From Aristolochia californica (lineage: Eukaryota; Streptophyta; Magnoliopsida; Piperales; Aristolochiaceae), in assembly GCA_029961685.1 (NCBI GenBank), contig JARWKL010000008.1:1738501-1802500 (forward strand): a stretch of 64,000 nt of DNA, given 5' to 3'. A model generated the notes under the pieces. It worked only from the letters and a program-made list of their open reading frames with translations. It made no database searches and was not told the origin of the DNA. This document shows, one piece after another, positions 20,414 through 31,827 of this stretch. Position numbers and translations under genes: made by a program. Each line of letters begins with the position of its first letter. Position 1 is the first letter of the stretch.

Positions 20414-23400
20414 ATGGGTGGGATTTGGTCCGCTGATCATGACGTGGTGTTTTCGGGGAAGCTGAAGGGCCCGCGGAGTTTCGGCAAGAAGATAGAAGAG
20501 CCAGAGGTCTTCCCGGTGTCGGAGCGATACGACTCTGGTGAATTGAAGTTAGTGGACTCGCGTAAAATGAGGACTCCTGTTCGCACCACGTCTAGTAAGG
20601 TTGGTAGCCTTTGCTTTAGAGCAATTCCTTGTACCGTGTGTTTCTCTGCCGCTGTTTCCACGGTTTATTGAGTAGTCTTTCGACTTTCTGTTTATTGACA
20701 TAATCAAATCTAGATATGAGGTACATATATTGAAGTAGGACCAGTTGCTGTTTTTGTAGCATACCTAAATGACACAGACCACGGAAAACAATTAGCTATG
20801 AAACTTTTTTTGGAAGGCAAAACCATCCCATTGAACATCGGCTGCATCCTATATCATGTCGATCTTGGAATTAATCATTGCTGGATAACAACTCATGTTT
20901 TATCTCGTCATCAAAACCTATCAACACAGGTTTCCCAGTTGGAATGAAACAGTAAGATTCCCGCTCGCATATGCATGTAGTTTTTGTGCAGCACATTGCA
21001 TGATTAGTCCTTGTTTCAAGTCATTGATTCCAACTCTCATATACAAGTGATGAGTCAGGGCTCTATGGAAATCACTGATCTCCCTCCTGACGCGGTTTCT
21101 TGCCTCCCAACCTGACGAAACACTCTGGACTAGTCACAGTCACTGAAGTAGATTGAGGGTGTTGCTGCCAGAAAACAGCAAAAGAAAGAGTGTCTTCAGG
21201 CAGTAAAACTTACAGTGAATGTATTTTTCCTGGTCAAAGATACCTTTTTTTTTGCTGTACTTCTATCACACTTCTAGATGTTTTCCTTTATTTGGTTTGA
21301 TCCAGTTGGCCACATCCAGATGTCTGTTATAGGGTATCCTGGGTTCAATCTTTATGCCTAAGGTAGAGAAACAAAAGTGTTGATTGAACAACTCTTCTGA
21401 CATTGTTTTCAAATTCTAATTAGTAATTGACTTGATGAAATTGTTTAGTTGTACTTGTTATTACTTTTGCCGGCACCTGATGTTTTGAGCTTGTATTCTT
21501 GATTTTTGTCGTGTAACAACTCAGTTGTGGGTACACATGAGCATGGGGTACAGGAAAGCAGAATCTCTTAATAGAAAATGTCCTGTGGAATATTCAGTTC
21601 CTGGAAATAGAGATAGTTACATCATTAAACTAACTATATGTGGAGAAGTCTCATGAAAGTTGAGTTTCATCAACCAAATTGAGTGACTGATAGCTGAATT
21701 TGGAAGTAGAAAGGGGTAGTTGATCCATTATGATCTGTTATTATCAATTGAAATTCTGCTTCTTGAGGTGTTTTGATAACCAGCACAAACTTGTGCAGGA
21801 TATTCTCTGTTTGTGAAATGCCCTGGGTTGGTGAGATGCAACAGCCCTTTGGTTGCTTTTCCACTTTTCTCCCTCAAAAAGAGAAGTCACATAATAACTG
21901 TATACATGTTATGCCACTCAGAAAGAGCTATTATGTAGCTTATGATTTCTGTTTATGAGTTCTGATGTCAGTTCTCTTTTGGATGAGAGACATCCTTTAT
22001 TTAAACAGGTTATCAATCCTGATTTAATTTTCTTCTAATTTATAACAATCATCTTTCAAATATATATGTATGTTTGAGTGGCTTCTTGATTATACTCTTT
22101 GGTGAGGAATTTGCCTATTAATAAATACAGTCATGTCTGGACTGAAGAGTTTACATGTTGTTGTGACTTCACAATTCGATTTTGATGGTAAAAATCAGCA
22201 GGATTTGTAGATGAAGTGTCTACAAATGCTCTGGCCAATTTAGTTATTAACCTTTTAAAGGTTCTATGACTAGAGGAAAACCCTATTTAGTTCAAGGAAT
22301 TGAGTTTTCTCATGGAAGTTGAGTTTTAATGACAAATCTGTATTGCATTTGGACTTCCTATGTTGGTTGTGGAGCATGTAAAAGCTTCTGATGCTGGAGA
22401 GTTCAGAATTGTTAGGTTATGAGCTGTTGCTGCAGACGTTGCAAGTATGATTGCTTGTAATCAATTTCTTACTTGCAATAAAATTTTAATCAAATAATGA
22501 AGTGGCATCTCCATTCAGTTGCATCATGTTTACTATTTAACAATTGTAGGAATTTCTTTTACAAATGACATCACATTTTTATGAAGTAAATAATACTCCT
22601 CTGGACCTGTCTTATGTATGACTCGAAATTAGGACCCTGATCACTGTTTGTGCTTTGTGCTGGTCCAGAATTATTTGTGCAGAAAACTCTCTAATGGAAT
22701 CATGATCGATGTTATCCTTTGACATAATTAGCATCTGCTTTTTGTTGTCTAAAGGATCTTGCAAATTTGTAACAAGCCTTGCATTTATTCATGCAGAACA
22801 TATTTTGTACAGAAGAAACCAATAACTGCACAACAAATTAAGTTATGATATTATCCTTGACGTTCTTATGCTATTTCTTCACTTTGTTAATAATAGTGAG
22901 TGACATCTATTTTTTAATTTTGCTTTTGTATTTTCTGCCTGCAGGTGCCAGAGATAGGCTCCCTTATAGGAAGAGCTGGTGTTGTTGGCTTTGAGGTGGC
23001 TGTAGATGTCCTAGATATGCTTGGCAGTAGCATGTCAAATTTAAAGCCTGGCAGTGGATTTGTTTCTGGACTGGCATCTCGTGGAAATAAGATATCTATC
23101 CTGTCATTTGAAGTGGCTAATACCATTGTTAAAGGTTCAAATCTGTTGAAATCTCTCTCTGAAGGAAATATCCAGTTCTGGGAAAAAGAGATTTTACATT
23201 CAGATGGAGTACAAAAGCTACTTTCGACAGATATTGAGGAGCTTCTCATCATTGCTGCTGGTGATAAAAGGTGAGGATTTGGTCTGTGTAAGCTTCATTG
23301 ATGTTTCAGCTCAGTAGCTCAATGTAACTCAGTTTATATATTTGATTTTTTTTCTCCAGTCCAGTTTAGTTGCTTGTAATTCACTTTAGTTATTTGCTTT

Positions 23401-26400
23401 TCTTTTCTTCTTAAGAATATTTTTAAATGCTTAATAATTTTTCTTTTCTTCTGAAGAATATTTTAAATGCCTAATAATTTTTTACCAATTTTTCCCCAGG
23501 GAGGAATTGGATATCTTTGCCAAAGAAGTAATTAGGTTTGGAGACCTATGTAAAGATCCTCAGTGGCACCAGTTGGGTCATTATTTTCAAAAGTAAGGTA
23601 GATGGTTTACTGTTTTGGTGCTTGAAAGATAGGAAACTTGGTTTCTTATATTGGAATGACGGAAGAATTCTTATTCTGAAATATTTTTTAACATTTCACA
23701 GCTTGGACTCGGAATTGATGCTTCACAAACTGCTCATGGAAGAGGTTGAGGTAACAATGCAACAACTCATGTCTTTGGCTCAAAATACCTCTGTAAGTAT
23801 ATTATTTCTTCACTCTGTTGATCAACTTTTTTTCTTTATTGCACACTTTCCTGTTTGTTGCATGAAATGTTTAGTGCCTGGCAATTGAATAACTGGTCCA
23901 GTATTATGGTCTTAATTAAATAGTATATTGTAATTCATTTCTAATTTATCCTTTAATCACTTTCTTTGATATTTTGTCATTATGTTAGTCACTTGTTGCA
24001 TATGATCAGAAATATCCACTAGATGTTTCCTTCCCTGTTACCCCCTGCTCTGGTGATGCCTCATCAGTTTATCTGATAATTCAACCTGAAAACCGACAAA
24101 CTTAATATTGTCATTTAGACATGTTTAGGTCACATTGTGCACTTTTTTAAGCAGATGGCTGAGACCAAGATAAGCTGACATTCTTCATGTATAGGAACTT
24201 TACCATGACTTACATGCATTGGATAGATATGAGCTAGATTATCACCGCAAGGTACAAGAAGAAGAGGCAGTACGTGTCACATGGAGAGTGAAATAATTTC
24301 TTTATGACTTTAGCTACTTCTGTTAGTCATCTGTTTAGAGCTTTTACACAGGTTCACCTCCACTGAATGACTCCATTACGACCAAAATTTTTAATAGTAA
24401 TTTACAATTGGGTCAGTTAATGAAATCACTTGATACCTTCTATGCATGCATTATGTTTTTGTCTTTTGTCTTGTCATCCTTTTAGCCATTTTTATGCCCA
24501 ACATTGACTACATGTACGGCATTATAATTTTGAACATGTGGTTTATTTGTGGGTTGCAGGGGAGGATTTTTTCTGTTTACAGGCCGAGTTAAAACGCCAA
24601 AGAAAGTTGTGAGGAGCTTGAAAAAGAAATCGCTTTGGTCAAAGAATTTGGAGGAGGTACCATTATGAACTTTTTATTATTACTATTAAAATGTTCATTT
24701 TCTGCTCAGAGTTACTGTGGAAGCTTTTGAAAGGAACAAATCCTCTCTCAGTTACCTTGTCTTTTTGTAAAGCATTCTAACTTTACCAATGTGGATTTTC
24801 TAGAGATTGTACCATTGTGGAGCTTATTTTTATTTTCATTTTATTTTGTTCTTCTCAAAACTTCTAGTCTTGACATGCTTGGGGAACTGGAAGGTTCCAT
24901 ACGGCTGTTACCATTGGCTGCAATATAATTAAACACAGTGTTGAATTTATTGCAGGTCATGGAGAAACTTGTTGATTTAGTTATCCTTTTAAACCAAAAA
25001 ATCTCAGAAGCCTTTGGTTTTAGAGGTAACTAGCTATTGATTACTGATAGGATCCTGTTGTAACATTATGAGCTTTATCCAATTGGCAAGCTTTCAAAAG
25101 AGGATCTATGTTATTTTGTACTTTCCCTTCATCAGTTTCCATAGATGCTCTAATGATGTTTCATCCTTTTTCAAGGTATGGCTCCTTCTAAACCTTTAGA
25201 CAATGTTCCCTCTCAGAATCCTCAAAGACTTGGTGCTTCTGGTCTTGCATTGCATTATGCTAATGTCGTCATTCAGATCGATAGCATTGTGAGTATTTCA
25301 GACTTAAATCGGTTTTTCATAATCCATACCGTGGTTATGAAACATTCTCAGCTGATCCACCAGTTTTTTGTCCTGTTTTCTCATTTCCAATGAATTTTGA
25401 CAATTTTTGACTCACCGACATTGCCAGAATTTGTGGAGGTCATTGTGGTTTTTGCTTTCCATATAAATAGATGAATATCGATTTTTAATGGTCTCATGAT
25501 TCACTTTTTCCTTCTCTTCTGAATAGGTCTGTCGTCCAAGTTCTGTTCCTCCTGATGCAAGGGATACATTATATCAGGCACTTCCATCTAGTGTTAAGGC
25601 AGCTATTCGTTCCAGGTTACAACCCTTCCAAGTGAAGGAAGAGGTACACTCTGTTTCTTTATTGTCCTTCCTTGTGAGGCCCCAATATGTTAGATATCAA
25701 GTCATTTAGACAGCATGATAGCAGAAGCTTACCAGTTTCCTGCTTGCCTCTCCACAGCTAAATGCATCCAAGATTAAAGTTGAAATGAAAAAAAATCTAC
25801 ATTGGATAGTCCCATTGCCCAAAATACTACCAAGTAGGTAGACTGACTTGAGTAATCTACCATCGTTTCAGTTCTGCTTTTCTTCCTGTAAAAGTTATGC
25901 TACAGAGTGGCTGCACTAAAGCAGCAGTGCGCCCATGAATGTGGGATCAGTTAAGCAGGGCATCCTGCGGTTGCTTAACTTTCTGGAATGTGGTTCTGTA
26001 ATGGATACCTCATCTAGTTATATTGTTTACCTTCTTGCTTTCCTGATCTATGAAAATCTTAAACAGTGCACATCAAGGCTTCGGGTGGATTGGAGAATGG
26101 GTAAACATAGGGTGAGTTCAGGCGTCTTGTGATCTTCTTTTTTCATCTTTGGCAGTTGTTTTGGAATGAACATCTTCTTATACCATGTAATATTGTATTT
26201 CAGAACTGAAAAGAATACAAAAGCTACTGGTCCGAATAATATAATCCGCATCTAGACGCTCCATCATGCCCGAAAAGATCAAATGGACGAACACATACTT
26301 GAATTAGTGACATGGCTTCACCATAAAATTGAGAAGGTCCTTGATCTCTCCCTAGAGGAAAAACGGATGCTGGAAGGGGTTATCCACAGGAAGTTGGTCC

Positions 26401-26576
26401 CAGGAATCAGCAAAAGCCAGGAATTTGTAGTCAGAAAGAAGAGCAGCAGAAGGGGATTGACCAGAAGTAGTGGTAGTTCACCAGTAAAGAAGTTCAGTTC
26501 AGTAAAACCTGAGAAGAGTAAGCTTTTAGATGTGATTGATGGGTTGGAAACACTTGATCATGTATTTCCTGTCTGA
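20414..26576 (+). pseudogene. PSK-simulator (DUF3475/DUF668) gene with two lesions, twelve exons
   Basis: Related to Arabidopsis PSI proteins, plasma-membrane/nuclear growth factors linked to phytosulfokine signalling. Exons: 20414-20599, 22945-23270, 23500-23592, 23702-23792, 24195-24269, 24560-24656, 24956-25025, 25176-25288, 25527-25643, 25758-25837, 26067-26111, and a last exon from about 26204 to 26576. Start MGGIWS fits N-myristoylation. DUF3475 spans exon 2 (ISILSFEVANTIVKG). DUF668 spans exons 8-12 (LGASGLALHYANVV, VCRPSSVPPDARDTLYQALP, TWLHHKIEK). Two breaks: exon 6 reads GEDFFCLQAELKRQRKL then TGA because one base is missing relative to the family frame, which resumes as KKVVRSLKKKSLWSKNLEE. 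The last exon has TAG at 26253-26255 where relatives have Glu (RI-E-TLHH). Every other junction is clean, so decay looks recent. Sequencing error cannot be excluded. Confidence 0.8.
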
Positions 26577-27558
26577 TGTCTGCTTTGAACAACTCTCTAC
26601 ATCAATCATTTTGGAAAAACAAGAATGTTTATGGTAACATAACAAATCCACGGTATAGTTTGAATAGTTTCCTAATTCGATCTGACCCATTTACATAAAC
26701 AACTAATAAATTTGCTTAGGAACATTGAAGGATTCAAATTGGACAAAAAATTCTAAGGATTCAACCCAAAGAATGTGCTAGAGATTGAATTAGTACTATC
26801 CATTCATGTAGAACTTGTATTAACCCCAAGGCTTTTTGTTTGATTCACCCAATTTCGAATATTCGGTTTTGGTGGTCGATAATAATTGGGTTTTATTATA
26901 GATAGGGTGAAATTTTTATTCGATTATTACTCATTCTATTCACATATTGTTGAATTTTCAGAAAAGAGAAAAATTTCATTGACTTGATGTAATTTAAATA
27001 TAATGAGCCACCAGTAGAATCCAATTACAATTAAATTATTATTGGCCGTGTTATACCGAAGTTAAACATTAAAAGAAGTCTTAGAATAATTGAGCAATTA
27101 AAAATAAATTAAATAAAGATTAACATAACTAAAATACTTTTAACTGAAATTTTGCTATGAGACCTCCTCTGGTGAGACTCTTATAAGATTCTACTATATT
27201 AATTCTAACTTTGTGAGATTTCTTACTGTGAAAGTCATGTAAGCCTCTTCGACACCCATTTTGGAACAAAAATCTCTACCCTTAAAGGATTTCTTAAATG
27301 TTTAGTTAAACATAATTATGCATTATAGTATGTTTATTTTATAATAATTTATTTTTTTTTTATTATCCGGACCTAATAATATAGATACCAAAATAAGAAA
27401 AATCTTGTATAACCCTTTATGACATATTTACCTTGAATAAACAAGAGCAGGGTGACACTTGGATTGCTTCATTCCATATGTGACAGACAGTCAAGAGATT
27501 AAAAGATGCAGTAGAGAGAAGATCATGAGAAGCTTCATTACTAAACCAAAAGGCTTAA
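26577..27558. other. Intergenic spacer with a possible LTR relic
   Basis: AT-rich. About 27160-27240 (ctactatattaattcta, tgtgagatttcttactgtg) resembles 36560-36640, part of a copia-type LTR relic elsewhere in this window. Nothing coding is seen. Confidence 0.35.
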
Positions 27559-27567
27559 TATAAAAGG
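27559..27567 (+). promoter_or_regulatory. TATA box of the GPI-type protein gene
   Basis: TATAAAAGG lies 230 bp before the chosen start at 27789. That leaves room for a leader which contains one in-frame upstream ATG (27615). Confidence 0.5.
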
Positions 27568-27788
27568 ATTTTCAGCTTCTAAATTGGTTATTGCTTTGGT
27601 TAGTCCAGTAAACAATGGACTGGATGTTTAATCCAAACGAACAACCTATTCTTGTACTTAAGTCAGCTCCTAACTCTTCCTACTCCACTTCCATGCAAAT
27701 TCCACCAAATCCATCATCTTCCTCACCCTTATATACCAGCCCCTCCTGCTTCTTCTTCATCAGTATCCAGCAACAATCCAGTACAAAC

Positions 27789-28649
27789 ATGGAGAGCCGC
27801 AAGAGTACTCAAGCACCCCTTCTCGTTTTCTTCTCCTTCGCTCTTCTACTTGCAACGGTGCAATCCGTGACACCGCCAGGAACCATCGAGAGGACGACGA
27901 AGCAGCAGATTCTTGTAAGCATTCCACCCTCTTCGGAAGCCAGTGGTCCAACAGGTGGAGCTTCTGAATTGTTCCTCTCTTCCCCTTCCGGGAAATTCGA
28001 AGGTTACCTACTCCGGCGGGAGACAGCTCCGGGCGCAGGCGGTTTTGGCAACGACTTCTGCTACATACAAATCCAAGAAGGGGGGAAGAGCGTGTGGGAA
28101 TCGGAGTGTGCACCTGTGACCACCGCCAACACTTGTAGCTTGGTCTTCTCTGACGCCGGGCTGGAGATCTTCGATGGGTCCCGGTCGTCGTGGGACACAG
28201 ACGCCGACGGCGAACAGTTGGAGACGCTGGTGATGGTGGACACTGGCGACATGCAGATCAGGGATAAAGACGGGGAACTCGCATGGAAGGCCAGCGACAA
28301 CCCGTTGAGCAACCAGGAATGTGGGTCGGTAGGCTCGCCTGGATTGAACGCAGCCCACGCACCCTTTGCTCATCCGATCGGCGACAGGACGGTGTTTGGG
28401 CAGCCGGAGGACAATCAACAGCAGGGTAGTGGAAGTGGGGTTTCTCAGCAGCAGCCACTTGGTTTCCAACAGCCACTGAACTCCCAGCCATTCTCTGGAC
28501 TGACACAGCAACCATTTGGGGCGAACAACCAGCAGCCTCTGGTAGACAACTCCCCATTTGATAGCGCGTCCTCGCGCCACTTGGCTTCCCAGCATGGAGT
28601 TGGTTCTGCTGTTCTGATTGCTGCTCTGGTTGCTTATGGTGTCCTCTGA
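27789..28649 (+). CDS. Secreted, probably GPI-anchored protein, intronless
   Basis: 286 residues. Residues 1-27 are a signal peptide (basic start, then LLVFFSFALLLATVQS). The middle part, about 60-175, has paired cysteines and acidic beta-rich segments such as FCYIQIQEGGKSVWE and DTGDMQIRDKDGELAWK. The latter is vaguely reminiscent of bulb-type lectin repeats, but I cannot assign that domain. The region about 200-260 is Gln/Pro-rich with QQPLGFQQPLN-like phrases. The protein ends in a small-residue site and a hydrophobic tail (SAVLIAALVAYGVL), the signature of a GPI signal. An in-frame ATG at 27615 would add 58 residues and bury the signal peptide, so I prefer 27789. Family and function are unknown; cell-surface location is inferred. 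Confidence 0.75.
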   Translation: MESRKSTQAPLLVFFSFALLLATVQSVTPPGTIERTTKQQILVSIPPSSEASGPTGGASELFLSSPSGKFEGYLLRRETAPGAGGFGNDFCYIQIQEGGKSVWESECAPVTTANTCSLVFSDAGLEIFDGSRSSWDTDADGEQLETLVMVDTGDMQIRDKDGELAWKASDNPLSNQECGSVGSPGLNAAHAPFAHPIGDRTVFGQPEDNQQQGSGSGVSQQQPLGFQQPLNSQPFSGLTQQPFGANNQQPLVDNSPFDSASSRHLASQHGVGSAVLIAALVAYGVL

Positions 28650-29064
28650 AAGTTCTTCCATGGTGGAAGATCTCTGCCTTGTTCCTTTGTCTTTCTAAGA
28701 ATTATCGACTGCGTAAACTGCTCGGTAGAGAGGGAATTTGCAAGTATTTCTTTGTAATTTGTGATTGTTGGAATGAAAGTGTGAAATTGTCGGGTTATGG
28801 CTCAAGGATATATGAGCACGGTTGACTGTATTTACATGAATTTGTCCATTGAATTATTAAACGTGTTTAGTTGTATAATTTATTTGGGATTTGGTATTTT
28901 ATTACCCATTTATTTACCCACGATAACGGGTTAATTAAGTATTTAAAATATAATATATAGTTAAGACAAAAAAAAAAAAACTATAAAATCACATACAGGC
29001 CCTCCTCCTCTGCTCCATTCCCACATCATAAAATGGAGTAGGGGAGGAAGAGAGCCTCTCCCTG

Positions 29065-29640
29065 CTGGAAATGCTGCAAAGTTCATTCCTCAGCGAGGCT
29101 ACAAACAGTTTCTGAAAGGGAAGAGATTTAGAATTCTCAGGAATTTCTTCAATTCTCTATTGCGTCCGCTCGTAATCAAACATTTGAGAAGCATTTCAGC
29201 ACACTCAGGTGGGTATGCCTAATTACTGACATTGAACAGGCTCTGTGCACCTTTCAATCCCATTGTTGATCATGAAACTTTACATTTTCCTGAAGGCAAA
29301 GAGGAGCTGTTTGGGAGGACAATCTAGAAATAACAAATGAGACCACGATTCCGAATTTAACTGCCAGTGGACAAATGACAGTAGTTCTGGCAGAGTTCAA
29401 GCTACATATCTGAATGTATATCTATCCGAGTTGCTTCAGTCTCCAGCTGTAAGATCTTAGGCAGACATAATAGCCTTCAATAACTTGCTGAAACTGGTTC
29501 AAATAACCAATCTCTGGTTGGCATCCTTGAAGGAAAAAATCGACGAATTTGGCCAAGCAACCTTCCCAGCTTCGGGGATACAGAAAAAAACTTGCAGTAG
29601 AGAAAACGGAGACTTCCCTGTTGCTTCCTCGCAGGTTCCG
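29065..29640 (+). pseudogene. Amidase relic (parts of exons 3-5)
   Basis: Segments match the intact amidase at 37729-39744. 29065-29210 matches exon 3, ending cactcag/gtggg. 29297-29460 matches exon 4 (ggacaatctagaaata, gagttcaagct). 29538-29605 matches exon 5 (gaaaaaatcgacgaattt, aacttgcagtagagaa). Many indels and stops destroy the frame, and the 5' half and the rest of exon 5 are missing. It is the oldest, most decayed member of the cluster. Confidence 0.8.
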
Positions 29641-29876
29641 ATTTACCAGTCGATGCCATGTTGAAGTCCGACAACTGGTTGAACTGGGACGATCCTCGCG
29701 AGCGAACTGCATTGCGGCTTGAAAACAGAGAATCGGCAAGGAGGAGTCGACAACGGTGATAAGAAGGCGGTCCTTCCAAGTCCTAAATCTCTGGTTGATA
29801 TACACCACAAGTTGAAATAACTCAAAGAAGAGGAATATGAAGAAGAAGAAGAAGAAGATATTTAATTCTTGCCTTA

Positions 29877-31414
29877 GGGGGGTTAGTGCCCCAAATGGAT
29901 TCTTGAAGATCAAGTTCATGTCCAACATGAAGATCAAGTTTATGTCCAACATGAAGATCATGTCAGTCATATACACGAAGATCATCTTCACATTTGGTGT
30001 TAGTGTTGACAACTTGATGTGCACTGGAAAACAGTTTCCAGTGTTAGTGCCCCAACATGAGAAAAACATAAAAAACAAGAGAATCTCTAAACCTTTACAA
30101 TACACTTAATTACAATATAATCTTTAAACTCCAAATTAAGTAAAACAACCATTATTACTACACGAATAAATTATTTTATGTATAATTAAATATATTAATA
30201 TATTTATTAATTGAATTAGATATATTATTATGCATTAATATGGTAATTATATGAGCCAATGAAATACGCACATGATTAATTACAAATAATAAATAAATAA
30301 CGTGGAGTTATTAATAACGTTATAAATAAAAAAATGAGAGTAATACGTGGAATTATTAATAACATATGATATACTTTAACCTAAAAATGAATAATTTAAG
30401 AGAAAAAATTGATCTAATCATAAATTTAACACACTATATATTTGTATATAATATATTTTATGTATTATTAATTAATAATATATTATCACAAAATTTAAAA
30501 CCATTGGTTTAATTAACTATAGCAATTGGATAATTATGCCAAGATAATTTATCAAATATTTATTTTAAAAATATTTTAATTATGACTATTAAATCACTAT
30601 TTTTAATATAGTAATTATAAAATAAATGTATTAATAAATAAAAATAATTATTTTATAAATAAATTTTATAAATTAATGACGATAGTTTTAAACTATCGTC
30701 GTCTTCCTCAGGGGCGAGCCAGCGGGCAACGACAACGGGCCAGTGAGCAACGGCGATGGCGGTGGGCAACGCCGATAGAGGCAGCGCTCCGACGGTACAC
30801 AGAGAGGGAGAAGAGAGGGAGGCCGAGAAGTCTAAATGTCAAAATCGAAGAAAAACGAAACTGAAACAGGGGAAATCGCAAGAAATTGGAAGGTCTTTTG
30901 GGGGAAAAAATGATAGCGTGAAGGAGAAGGGAATGAGATGCCGAAAGGGAGAAGAGAGGGAGAAGAGACAGAGAGATGAGAGAGAGGGAGAAGCGAGCGG
31001 GAGGTTCAGAGGGAGAGCAAGTCCGAGAAAGAGAAGGACGCCGGAACAACGTTTGCAGTGAGAGATGGAGGCAGTAGAGAGGGAGACCGGAGAGGGACGG
31101 CGGAGACAAGAGAGCGAGCAGAGAGCTCGGGCTTCACGGAGACGACAGAGGGCTACGGGAACGAAACGAGCGAAATGAAAAAAAAAAAAGAGCGAGACGG
31201 TCGAGCCAGAGAGAGCCCGCGCGAGAGAATCAAGTGGATGATTCTCAAAATCGGGTTGAAAGCACTTTTCGCCCGTTACTCTTGAGACATGAACCAATGA
31301 TTCATGTATATTCATGTACATTATATGAATTTCGGCGCCCCCTAACGACATCAGGACATGAACTGTGTAATGCGCATGAAGATCATGTCTTGAGTCATGT
31401 GCACTAACCCCCCT
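29877..31414. mobile_element. Harbinger-like element C, empty site known
   Basis: Ends GGGGGGTTAGTGC and GCACTAACCCCCC (plus one T) flanked by TTA at 29874-29876 and 31415-31417. The duplicated amidase locus keeps the unoccupied site at about 37466-37510 (ttaattcttgccttagtgagc), proving insertion into one TTA. The arms repeat 'gttagtg' and 'catgaagatca' units. The GC/purine-rich core (30700-31210), read on the minus strand, resembles the core of element B (for example gaggaagacga and ccgtcggagcg), so B and C belong to one family. No transposase is encoded. Confidence 0.85.
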
Positions 31415-31827
31415 TTAGTGAGCTAATCAAAGAGCTTAGGATAATGAAATAAGTGATCTATCTCTTTTTTAAAAAAACAAGTTTACATTTTTAACTTTTA
31501 AAGTAGTTCATTTTGATGTGCATTCGGGGTTTTCTTATACACATCACAATGTGAGACGTTAATTAGGTCATTCATTGAGATGAATCTCAAGGGAATGGAT
31601 GACCCAAATGAATCGACTGCCAGTTTCATCTCTCAAGTTTTACCTGCTCTAACATTTATCCCAATTATAATTTGAAAATTTACTTGGAAATGTCTTTGGC
31701 TTGTCTGGTTGTCGCCCTCGTCACTTCGAAATTAAAATGCACAAGTTGAACCCGTGGCTTCCATTCTCCTTATATACGTTGCCATTTACTCGACGCTACC
31801 TGTGCAACTGCAAGGAGTTGAGCATCC

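Noticed and set aside
28008..28661. 217-residue antisense open frame
   Set aside because: Shadow of the GPI-type protein gene, created by its GC-rich third positions.
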